This document shows, piece by piece, positions 6,919-16,510 of a DNA stretch of 64,000 nucleotides. A model generated the notes under the pieces. The model searched no databases, was not told the origin of the DNA, and was given only the letters and a program-made list of their open reading frames with translations. How positions within the stretch are numbered: position 1 is the first letter of the stretch; every line of letters starts with the position of its first letter. The position numbers and the translations under genes are program-made. This DNA comes from Lichenostomus cassidix (Eukaryota; Chordata; Aves; Passeriformes; Meliphagidae). The stretch lies in NCBI GenBank assembly GCA_008360975.2, contig CM039202.1, positions 4,412,128-4,476,127 of the forward strand, written 5' to 3'.

Positions 6919-9900
6919 CGTCCAACAGCAATTTGGACACTTCATTCACTGAATTTGACAACTCGTGCAAAGTACAAAGTGGATGTGAAACAGATGAAAA
7001 GCCTAACACTGCTCACAGTGCTGGCAGACAGCTGCAGCTCCATGGCACTCATGGAGCCCCAGCAAGGCCCCAGGCAGGAGCAGAAGGACAGAGTGTGGCC
7101 CTGAGCAGCACAAGTGAGAATTGGGCCTCCCCTTCTCAAAGAAAGTAAGATGTACTGGCTTTTCCAGGAATAGCTGCAACAATAATCCTCATCAGAAGAG
7201 GCTGGCAGAGAAGTAGAGTGTTCAGAGACATTAATTCAGAGTGACACTGAGTCCCCATCGCACCGTTCTGGCAACGCAAAGGAAGCTTTAGTGTGCAAAC
7301 CCACCCTGAACTGCAGCCAAGGGCACCATCAACACACAGGGACTGGCAGAACTGCTGTCAAATACAAAGCACTTTGGGAGTTGGGAAGTGAGCTCCTCTA
7401 GGAGTGGTGCTTCTGGAACCTGGAACAGGCACAGCGAAGAAAACAAATCCAAATTACCACAGGCTCTTGGGCCGTGGCACCATGTATCACTATCAAATTC
7501 AAAGAACTATTAAAATCTACTTCCTAAATAACAGGTGACATCAAATGCCCCATGGTGCTGTGCCTCCTCACACATGTTTTGCTACCTCTAGTTTATGGTC
7601 TCTTTCTCAAATCAGCCCTTAAATAATCAGGTCCTCCTCTCCTGAAGAGGCTCAGTGAAGACACAGGAGCCATGTCTGACAGAAAGCAGATCCTGGATGA
7701 GCTTGGAAAGGAAGGTCAGCAAAAGAACTTAGGAATTCCTATGGTTTAGAACCAACCTCATGATCTCTAGGGACTCACTTAACATTTTTAACATAGCATG
7801 ATCACCACCTCCCTTGGTTTGAAAGGTGGTTTTGCTTATAGGTCCAACTGCAGGCTGAGTCCTTTGCCACATTGGCACAAAGCAGCACTACAAGTTTACT
7901 GGGAATCTGCTCTGCTTCTGATTATCTTTTTTTTTTACATTTAAACATTACTGTTAAACACATTGGACTTACCATGACCAGTTTTCTTTCATTTCCCTGT
8001 ATGCAATGAATTCAATCGGGCTGCTATCAAAGCCTCCTCTTATCAGAGTGCTTCCCCAGGAAACTCGTCATGCTTCTGTGAACACAGGGCACCTGCCAAT
8101 AAGGTAAACCTATTTTCAGATTTAACTTTCGGCTATTATGTATAAAACGTAAGAGTACACATCAATTACCAGCAGAGCTGGCCTGGCCTACCATCCAAAT
8201 GAAGTTCCCTGTAAGCATACGTATCACTTTCTCATAAAACTCTTATGGCAGGGCAGCTTTTAAATGGTTTTGAGCTTTTCCTGGCACCAAGCAAACTCAT
8301 AGTGATTTCTGCAGGGCTCACAGAGTGAAAATGCCAACAGGGTGGGGACTGCAGGGGTGAAATCTCCCTTTTGGCAGGGATGGAACTCCACATGCCTAAT
8401 CAAACGTGAAAGAGAGAAGTGCTCTGTTCCAGGGGTGACACACACACGGGAGATGTCCACAGGACAATATTTTCTATTTAAATCCTCTTCAGCTGCAGAC
8501 CCCACTGCAGAAAGTGCTTAGCCTATACACAATGTAAACTGGAAGTCAGAATTATTTTAAGACAGAGAACAACTTGAAGCAAGATAAGCAGTCACGATGT
8601 AAAAATATGAATTTCACATGCTTATTTCAGATGGTGATCTCTTTCTGGTGGTTTCCTGGCTCCAGCTCTTGCTACAGGGTGTTGTGAACAAGTGGTTTCA
8701 GTCACTTAAAGAATCACCATAAAAAGTATTGGCAAAAGCAGATTTTAATATGAATTTGTACAAGTTAACAGAGTTAAATGGCAAGGTTTAGCCCATTGCT
8801 TACTGCATGGATGAAACCTGCAAAGGTAAATCAAATAAAAATCACTTTAGAATGGCATGCACAGAGTCCAAGGGTGCATTGGGCGAGAGTGCAAAGGGTT
8901 TAAGAGTATTTAATCATTGACTCATTTACAAGGTGATTCAATAGGGTTTACTACAATTACAACAAGGACTAAAATATAGTTTTGAGATAGCAAAATCTTA
9001 TCACTCCACATACCCACACAGTGGCCCAGAGCTGTCTACATCTATATCTATGTGTGCAAAAGTACCTGTTAAAAATTCCCCTTCAGTTCACTGAAACAGG
9101 TCAAATCCCATTGTATTTCTCAACAGATGAGGGTTGAGCCTCGAGGAGTGAGGGATATCAGCCCAGTCTTCAGAGACAGTCTTTTGAGTATTGCAAACTT
9201 GAGGGTTTGACAGCTCCAGGAGACATCCCACTCCAAGGGAGATGCTTGTGGAGCCCACTGCAGTCCAGGGGAGCTCAAAGGCCTCACTTAGCCCTGCTGT
9301 TTGTAGTGCCAAGAGATGACTGTTCTTAGTCCCAAGGAGATTTCTGCCCTGGCCATATCCCAAAGTTGGTAACAATGGTACTGTTCCACTCAGGCTATGA
9401 TACTGGTAGATAATGTTCCAAGGCTGTCAGGGGATAAGTGATTATCCCTTGTTCCCTGCCTTGGTCAGGCAACAGATATTCCTGAGACAATCTGTGTCAC
9501 TCCCACATTTCCCACTAAGATCTCCCAGTACAGTAGTGAAAACCAGGTCAGGATAAAGCCTGTATGTAAAGTCTGACACAACAGCACTAACAGCTTCTCA
9601 GCCTCCTCTCAGAGGCCAGAAATTATCTCCCTTTTAATTTGATCTCCAGGAGTAATAATGCCCCAAAACATAGCTATTAGAGCTAATGCTTTATTGAGTG
9701 AAACACTGCTGGGAATCAAAAAGCTACATCCTTATCTCCTTCAATCTTTTCTAAAAATTGGAACATCGAGAAAGACTCCAAGGAGCACCACAATGAAAGT
9801 TCACATCACTCTGGCACTAGGGTTATGCTTAAGTAGGAGAACACATCATACACGTGACATTGCTGGAAGAGGCAATTTACCTTTAACAAAGTCACTTTTC

Positions 9901-10072
9901 AACCTCCATGACACATTTATCAAAATAATATAATTGAAAGGACCAATATTTTCTTTGCCTATGATTGTTTGCTCTACATAAAGCCTTTTCAAAAAAGTGT
10001 TTATCTTTGGCAATCCACTTCTTTTATTCAATGTATATTGTTTGCATGAAGAACTATTTTTTTTTTTAATAT
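6919..10072. other. Intergenic DNA, no gene recognised
   Basis: This stretch lies between the duplicated 3' flank and the gastrokine relic. Only short chance reading frames are present. A weak exon-3-like stretch near 9650-9750 could belong to the relic at 10073-10547, but it is too degraded to call. Confidence 0.4.
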
Positions 10073-10547
10073 GGCTGCATTGCAACCAAGGTGGTTTTTT
10101 GAAAAAAAAAATCATTGATACAATGTGCAAAAGGTTTCGGCTTGACAAACAGTTTCCTGCACCACCTCAAGGAGACAAAGTAGAAGGGTAAATGAAAGTC
10201 TTGTGAAAGCCAATTGACTGGGAAAAGGCTCCAAGAACTGAAGAGAACCTTCTCAGCAGGGCTGAGTTACTCTAAAAGTTCCTTCAAATGTTGCATTGCC
10301 CATAAATAACCCCTTCCCCCATACCAAAGATGTGTGTACAGCTTTTGAACTCCAGTTTTGGTTTTCCTAAATGCTGCTTTCTGGGTTTGTTTCTTTGATG
10401 CTCAGGGACCTGGGCTTTACCAATTGCCACCCAGAGAGAATTGCTTCATTATCTCAAGGTTCAGACTCCAAAGCTTGAACCCATTTGAAAAATGCACCCA
10501 AGCTCTGTGCAGAGGAATTCCCTCCTACCTGGCTTACCGAGCTCCTG
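10073..10547 (+). pseudogene. Gastrokine-1-like relic (exons 4 and 5)
   Basis: The exon 4 relic at 10073-10187 begins GCIATKVVF, like GVIATKV and GFMATKV in the intact copies. It then loses frame at a run of ten A. In the shifted frame it continues IDTMCKRFRLDKQFPAP up to a gtaaat donor. The acceptor AG is replaced by aatat and the conserved cysteine codon is lost. The exon 5 relic at 10406-10547 is still open. It has a gatgctcag acceptor, exactly 142 nt as in the intact gene, ALCRGIPSYLAYRAP and a G|gtgagt donor. The LCRGIP motif is closer to mammalian gastrokine-1 than to the neighbouring copies. No convincing exons 1-3 or 6 were found. A sequencing slip in the A-run could mimic the frameshift but would not restore the acceptor. 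I infer a dead third gastrokine copy of an older lineage. Confidence 0.62.
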
Positions 10548-11783
10548 GTGAGTTTGCTACTGACAGCCTTTGTGTTCCAAAATAAGGACAGGTTAACAAG
10601 GTTAAAAATTACTTGTTCACCTCCAAGTAAGGCTGAGTAAGTCAATTATTGAAATCTTGTTGTTTTCCATGATTTTTAATATATGGGTGAATTCATATGT
10701 AGGAAGGTCTGGGCTCTGGCTGTTGACAAAATTCGGAATGTTTTAGGTAACCTCAGGCATATACAACACCTGACTCACCAGGGGTCCTACATGGTTCCTC
10801 TCTTTTGTGGGATCAGACAGGGCTGGGGGAGAGTGATTCACCCCATAGCCCAGGCAGAAACCCCGTGTTTTCTCATAGGAATCCACACAAGCTCTGCTGC
10901 TCATAAAGAACCAGGAATGTGACCCCCATTTGGTGTAGCAGTACATATAAAAAATGTCCCTTTGGACTTCAGACACCCTACAGTCAAACCAAGACCAGAA
11001 TTTGATTTAATACTGCAAAAGCAGCAATGGTTACAAGTTATTTGCCTTTAAATATTTTAAAAAACACCTTTTTAAAATAATGGACTGGATTGCAGTTGAA
11101 AGAAAATTCAGAATATTTACAGTGATTTCCCGCTGCAGACTGGAGTTGCTCACAGAATGAAACTTGACACTAATACCAAATATTCAAAAACCTTCCCAAC
11201 TGAATGACCACTCCTGTCAATAATTAGTTACATCACCACAGAAAATAAACTGAGACAAGCTAAAGACACATATTGTTGTCACCAAAAAATAACAGAGATC
11301 TCTACAGACTTGCACATATGTGGGATAATTCAGCTTGAAATGCCTATTTCTTGTATAACAGTTTTAAATGGCCATGTTGTATTTGGACCACATATTTTGG
11401 TGGGTGCTATGGTTACAGGGAATAAACAGTGCATTTTGGAAGGTACAAAGGATTTTTTTGCTTGTTTTGTCAACTGTAAGATTTTTAGTTTTTTTCTATT
11501 TTCATATCTCTAGATTATATCTGGTCCTAAATTTAATGAGAATTTTCAAAAGTCATCAGTACATATCAGAAAAATGCTATAAAACCTATCCATTTTTTTG
11601 TCTACAAATATATTCCTATCACATAATCATCAGACTCCAGCAGGTCAAACTTTGCAGAAGTACAATCCCCATATTTATCAAGTAGCTACAGCAGGAAATA
11701 TTTTTCAGTGACATGCAACAGGGAAACAAATGACAAAATAATTTTATTGCAACTCAGTCCTTCCACACCTAATTCTGAAAACA

Positions 11784-11790
11784 TATAAAA
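11784..11790 (+). promoter_or_regulatory. TATA box of the intact gastrokine gene
   Basis: TATAAAA lies about 57 bp before the start codon, suggesting transcription from near 11815. A TATA-type promoter fits a highly expressed tissue-restricted gene. Confidence 0.6.
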
Positions 11791-11846
11791 GGTGGGAGGT
11801 TCACACAATTTATTCTGCTTTCAGCAGCATCAGCTCTGCAGTCAGG

Positions 11847-11858
11847 ATGAATCTCCCT
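11847..11858 (+). CDS. GKN1: Gastrokine-1-like exon 1 (M-N-L-P)
   Basis: ATG AAT CTC CCT is followed by gtgagt. Only four codons are present, in phase 0. The ATG is the first after the predicted transcription start, and the hydrophobic core comes from exon 2. Confidence 0.8.
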
Positions 11859-14800
11859 GTGAGTATGCATGCTTTTCTTCCTTATAAACTGAAACTTTGA
11901 TTCAAACCCATTTCTTTATCCCTCGGAAGTGCTTCTGCCTTTCTAGAGCACAAAGGCTTTCTCTGGGGACATTTTGCTCCTCCAGAATGAGCAACTCAGT
12001 CCCTATTACCCAAATGAGCTGATGAGGTAAGGATTTTTTCACAGCTTGGCTGTACATTATTCAGCAAACAGGAAGCTTAATCCATGTCCATTTTTGTCAA
12101 CACTTTTGCACAACTGGAGCAATGCACTAGTGGATCAACCCCTTCCCTGTAATGCCAGGGAGAAGAAATTCTCCTCAATCTTGTCAAATACCTGTGTGTT
12201 CCTGCACAAGTGTGAGAAACAACTCCAGATTCAGCTCTTGAAAGAGCAAGTGTGAAATGTGTCTACTTTGCAGCATGCTGGGGTAAAGCAAGGGTGACTC
12301 CTTTTTAGGGCACTATTGCAATCCCAGGATGAAAGCAAAAAAGGACCCAAGGAGGACCCTTAAACATCAGATTAGGAGAAGGGATTCTCCTGATCAGATT
12401 TGTCAGCCAGAGCTGCAGTTAACACTTTTGTATTTGATTTTCCTTTCAGATTTTGACTGCAGTCCTTCTTGGACTTGTCCTGACTCCAGCCCTTGCTGAT
12501 TATGTGAGTACAGTGACCAGTTTCTTCATGGCTGCTCTTTCTGTATTCCCTGCTTCATGAGATCTCCTTGAACCTTTCATTTTTCTAAAGCCTTGGGAAG
12601 ATAATCACTTGAAAGCCTGAGTGTTCTTTCATTTGTTTTCCTAGCACCAACAGATGGAAGTAAGCAAGAAAGTGTCCATTGGTGGAGGCTATCAAATTAT
12701 GACCATCAATAGAAAATGGTTTGTGGCAAGTATCCAGCAGAAGACCAACCGTGGGTCCTGGAAAACCATCTGGAACTATGACACAGTGAGTGCAGGCAGT
12801 GTGCTTGTTCAGAGACTGGATGAGGAGATTGGTTCAGACATTCAGTAAAAACTGGTTTATTACTTTTTTTAATATGTAAATAATTCCAGTATTATTGATT
12901 GAAAGAATAAATTCCAAGTAGTCAATAACTTCATTTTACAGGGTTTTATGGCAACCAAAGTGCTGCCAGAGAAAGCTTGCTACATTTCCATAATGAACAG
13001 AACAGAGATGCCCAGCTTTGATGCACTTCCCCAACTGGCTGCAGACAGCAGGGTAAGATTGAAAAGGAGCAGTTACTTGGAAAGTTGTACTTAATGCAAA
13101 ATAAACTGATATGCGAGATGTTGCTATTTTGAAAATCAACAGATACTTTGAAGATCACATTCATCACATCATTAGTTAGATATTTTTATCAATTTTAATG
13201 ATATTTTATAACAATGTAACTTGAACCCTTTGAAAAATAGGAATATCCACATTCACATTGCTTTCAGTGGAGGGTTATCAAGTTTTGCCAATGTTGTAGC
13301 TCACTTAGATTATACTTAAAAAGTTTATAACAACTAAAACTAGGAATACGCCTGAAATTAAATGGATCAGGGCACTGACCTTGCTGCATGCTGTTATGTG
13401 ATGTTTAGAAGCACAATCATCAAAGACCCCCTACAAAGGAGATCACATTCACTCTTGTCAAGAGAACTATTCGTGACCTTGAATCATATGGACCAGACAC
13501 CTTCTCTATGTGCATAGGACTCACAAGCTATGTGGCTTACGAAGTTCACGGTGAGTGCAAGCAAAGGAATTGTGTCTTTGAGTGACCTGGCCTTTGTTTC
13601 CCTTGGGGAATGACTAAGGCACAAGCGCTGCTCTTCCGCCTGGAGACGCACAGAAACCAAGGGCTTCGGGAGTTGCACAGAGGCTTCGACATCTCTGCAG
13701 CTCAGGACTGGAACAGGGTGGTGTCACAGCCGCCATGTGTGACCCGATCGAAAGCCTTACAGCTCCGTCCTTGGAATCTTAAGGAGGCCTAAGTTTGGGC
13801 TCAGAGTGTTTCAGCCCACGTGGAGCTCCTCGGCAATGCCCAGGCAAAGAAAAAGGGTCATCCTAAGAACCGCTGTCCTTCGGCCCTTGGCTTGCTGACG
13901 AGTTGGCCGAGGGAACCACCACACCCTTGGGCTTCACAACACTGAGCCAAGCGGCTTTCTTCCCTCTAGGTTTTTCCCAGGGGGAAATTTCAATTTCCCC
14001 AGGTTTTTAATGACCTGCACTTCCTAGGAGTCTTCCAGAATGCCAGAGCCCATGCGACTGGGCCCATGAAGTGGCACCAGCTTAACCGTATAATGCCCAG
14101 CCCTGGGGACTTGCAGGAGCGAGTGGAATAGAGCCCCGATTTCTGCACGAGAAATCCCAAAGGGTGGCCAAGAGCACGGCCTGGTGGGCATTCCTTGCCG
14201 AGCCACAGAGCTGGTGCTCTTGGGGGACTCCAAGGGAATCTGTCCCTTGTACAGCTCAAACATTTTTAGTGCAGCAATTCTTCAGAATATGGCTTGTTCT
14301 GAGCAACAAAAATACACCCTTGTAGAAGAGCAGCAATTGCTATGGAGATGGGTATAAATCAGCTGAGTTGCTGTGGGTGCCTTGATTGTAATTTGACCAC
14401 TTGCAATACAATTTTTTGTATTGATGGGGAAAAAACCTCATTTGTTTTAAATATATCCAAGGAGACTAAGTTTTACTCAGAGGACCTAATCCTGAAGCAC
14501 CATTAAAAGATTCTGTGCCTTCCTGCCAGCTGATTGTCTCCAGCTGTGGCATGGAAAGATGCTTTACAGCTCAGGCTCAGGATGTTGCATTCTGTCATAG
14601 CAGCATTTCCACGTACACACTGCTTGCTCTGCTTTAAGCATTGCTTTGTCACCTGAGAGGGCTCAGTGTGATTGACAAGGCGAGTGCAATGTGCCAGGTA
14701 CTCAGGGCTGTCAGTGAATGCATAGAGAACTCAACAGCATCTTAGCCTATATCTCATGGTAATTGTTTTTCTTTTCTTGTTTTTAAAGGACCACAATTCT

Positions 14801-14877
14801 ATCTCGGATCATGTGTCAAACTTGATGTCCTTCAATATTTGGCCCTCACGTACTGTCATAGCAGTAACTATGTGTGA
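11847..14877 (+). CDS. GKN1: Gastrokine-1-like secreted BRICHOS protein, complete
   Basis: Six exons (11847-11858, 12450-12503, 12645-12785, 12942-13052, 13409-13550, 14789-14877) total 549 nt and encode 182 residues, close to the usual gastrokine length. Every junction has GT/AG and consistent phase. The N terminus (MNLP, then ILTAVLLGLVLTPALADY) is a signal peptide, so the protein is predicted to be secreted. The BRICHOS domain follows from exon 3: SWKTIWNYDT, ACYISIMNRTEMPSF, FSMCIGLTSYVAYEVH and GSCVKLDVLQYLALTYC, with four cysteines. Mammalian gastrokine-1 is a gastric mucosal protein. Position and strand relative to ANTXR1 match human GKN1, but lineage-specific duplication here makes the one-to-one name uncertain. 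A TATA box and an ATTAAA frame the gene. Intron 5 and the end of exon 5 were apparently overwritten by sequence from the upstream array. Confidence 0.85.
12450..12503 (+). CDS. GKN1: Gastrokine-1-like exon 2 (signal peptide core)
   Basis: The acceptor is ttcctttcag and the donor is TAT|gtgagt. The 18 codons ILTAVLLGLVLTPALADY give a hydrophobic core with a likely signal-peptidase site after A-L-A. Confidence 0.85.
12645..12785 (+). CDS. GKN1: Gastrokine-1-like exon 3
   Basis: The acceptor is ttttcctag and the donor is ACA|gtgagt. The exon has 47 codons, beginning HQQMEVSKKVSIGG and ending GSWKTIWNYDT. It holds the linker and first BRICHOS strands. Confidence 0.85.
12942..13052 (+). CDS. GKN1: Gastrokine-1-like exon 4
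   Basis: The acceptor is ttttacag and the donor is AGG|gtaaga. The 37 codons GFMATKVLPEKACYISIMNR and onward include the first conserved BRICHOS cysteine. Confidence 0.85.
13409..13550 (+). CDS. GKN1: Gastrokine-1-like exon 5
   Basis: The acceptor is gatgtttag and the donor is CACG|gtgagt. The exon is 142 nt, including FSMCIGLTSYVAYEVH with the second conserved cysteine. The last 20 or so bases and the donor match the upstream array exactly, while the first part differs clearly. Confidence 0.85.
13532..14261 (+). repeat. Array-derived tract in gastrokine exon 5/intron 5
   Basis: This tract is almost identical to 2586-3315 and is CpG-rich compared with the surrounding AT-rich introns. Both borders fall within continuous homology, which is the pattern expected of gene conversion. 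The terminal array unit lacks most of this tract. Confidence 0.75.
14789..14877 (+). CDS. GKN1: Gastrokine-1-like exon 6 with stop
   Basis: The acceptor is tttttaaag. The codons complete G-P-Q-F-Y-L, then GSCVKLDVLQYLALTYC and HSSNYV, with a TGA at 14875-14877. The two-cysteine C terminus is typical of gastrokine-1. Confidence 0.85.
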
Positions 14878-15713
14878 AAATCAGCTCTTGAACCTTGTGT
14901 GGATGCAGTCCAAAGCCAACTCCAGTGCTGTTATTTCCTGGCACCTCCTCTTTCAAGAGGCTCAATTTGAGGACTGAGTACTGAAACAGATCAGCTGGTG
15001 AACAGAGCTATCAATTAAATTCCTTCATCGTGGATTAACTCCAGCCTGTTTGTCACTACTCTACCCTTTTTCATTTATGAACACCTCCAGAAGAATATTT
15101 TGCCCTATTTGAGCCGTTTCATTGCTTTTTTCATTGCAAGCTCCCAGCACAGCCAGAGAGCTGGGCAAGCCCCAGGGTGTGCATGGTACAAACAAGGCAT
15201 TCAGAGCTAAGATCTTCCTTCCCATTCAGGGAAAGATGCCTCACATTAAAAATCTTGATTCAGGTAGTTCAAAAGGCAGAAAGAAAAGAGAACAAAGCAA
15301 TGAGTTTGCCTTTTGTAGGGGAAGGGGAGTCTCCTTTGTGGGATTTACAGAGTTGTTCTCTGTTCCTAAAATAAAGCCAGGTTGCTCAAATCTTCACAAT
15401 CCAGATTTAGTATTTCCCCTTCTCTAACAAAAATGGCAGGATGCCTCAGGTTATCCAGGTCAATACATATCTGTCTTTAGTACCAATACCAGCCATGCAA
15501 CATCCCTCATTTTCTGATGCCCTCTCACTGGCCCCAGGGGCTTTATTCTGTAGCAGGTTGAAAGGATGCAGAGTTCACTGAGGCACATCTCAGGCAAAGG
15601 CATCTGAATTACCTGGATGAGCTCATATCAGTCCCAGCAGAGGAGAGACACAGGCAGGAGTTTGTTGCTGCCAATCTCCTTCCTTCTTGATATTACACAA
15701 GTTCTTTTGATTC
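14878..15713 (+). repeat. 3' flank duplicated with 6012-6918
   Basis: This is the 3' UTR and flank of the intact gene, homologous to the flank of the array gene. Homology stops at attacacaagttcttttgat. Small indels distinguish the copies, so the duplication is older than the near-identical array tracts. Confidence 0.7.
15014..15019 (+). terminator. Poly(A) signal ATTAAA of the intact gastrokine gene
   Basis: ATTAAA lies 137 bp after the stop and aligns with the AATAAA of the array gene at 6163. Confidence 0.5.
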
Positions 15714-16029
15714 CCTCACAGACCATCACTTTTCATTTTGTGCAGTCTGAAAGTAAATGGGAGAGAATCAAGTTTAGGAGGGATTTTAATTTCTTTTTAT
15801 TCAGTGCCCTAACACAATCATTCAGCTCTTGTCATGCCCTTCTTTACCTGAAGGAGAAAGAAAAGCCCACTCTTGCACAAGTGCTGCAAGGATGCTCTAG
15901 GTTGGCAAAGTGCTTGGAAATGGTAAATGGCAAAGAAAAACAAACATGCATGAAATGCTGAGTAGAGGAGGGAAGGCAGAGAGAAGTGCATGGCCTTATC
16001 ACAGAGCCCTATTTCCCACAACACCAGCC

Positions 16030-16510
16030 CAAGAGGACTGAGAAGGAGCGATGAGAAGGAGAATTGGGAAAAAAACAGTAAAACTCATGGGTTGAGATAA
16101 GAAAATTTTAATAACTGAAATGAAGTGAAATATACTACTAATAATAATGCTAATTATAAGAACAGCAGCAGCAACAATACTAATGGAAAGTGGTAGGGAG
16201 AGAGAGAGACAGACAGACAGAAAGGAATAAAACCCAAGGGGAACAAGTGATGCCCAGTAGAATCACTCACTACTGCCTGTTGCCCAGGCTGTCCCCCAGC
16301 AGCTCACAGCCAACTGCCCCAGTTCAGACACTGGGCATGATGTTCTGTGGTGTGGAACATCCCTTTGATAGTTCAGGTCAGCTGTCCTGGCTCTGCTCCC
16401 TTGTGCAACTCCTCACTGGCAGAGCATTAGACATTAGAGAGTCCCTGATTTACAGTGAGCACCATTTAGCAAGAGCTGAACCATCAGAGTGTTGTCAGCA
16501 CAACCTCCCA
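16030..16510 (-). mobile_element. Avian endogenous-retrovirus LTR relic
   Basis: On the minus strand it reads like a common avian ERV LTR. Landmarks on the plus strand are ctcatgggttgagataag, an AT-rich run, gtgatgcccagtagaatcac, ctgggcatgatgttctgtgg and gtcagctgtcctggctctgc. No internal retroviral genes are present. It is a degraded solo LTR, and the family assignment is from memory. Confidence 0.6.
16196..16222 (+). repeat. GA/GACA microsatellite
   Basis: A short gagaga run passes into gacagacagacag inside the LTR relic. Confidence 0.6.

Noticed and set aside
8010..8095. Stretch resembling gastrokine exon 4 (RVLPQETRHASVN against KVLPEKACYISIMN)
   Set aside because: It has no acceptor, the wrong donor phase and no cysteine. 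A much better exon 4 relic sits at 10073-10187, next to exon 5.
9793..9840. ATG followed by a hydrophobic peptide (MKVHITLALGLCLS), considered as a signal-peptide exon of the broken gastrokine
   Set aside because: It lies only about 280 bp before exon 4, leaving little room for exons 2-3. No splice donor fits and no TATA box precedes it.
10683..10922. Candidate exon 6 of the broken gastrokine after tttctcatag at 10878
   Set aside because: The phase does not fit exon 5 and only one cysteine is present, with poor alignment.
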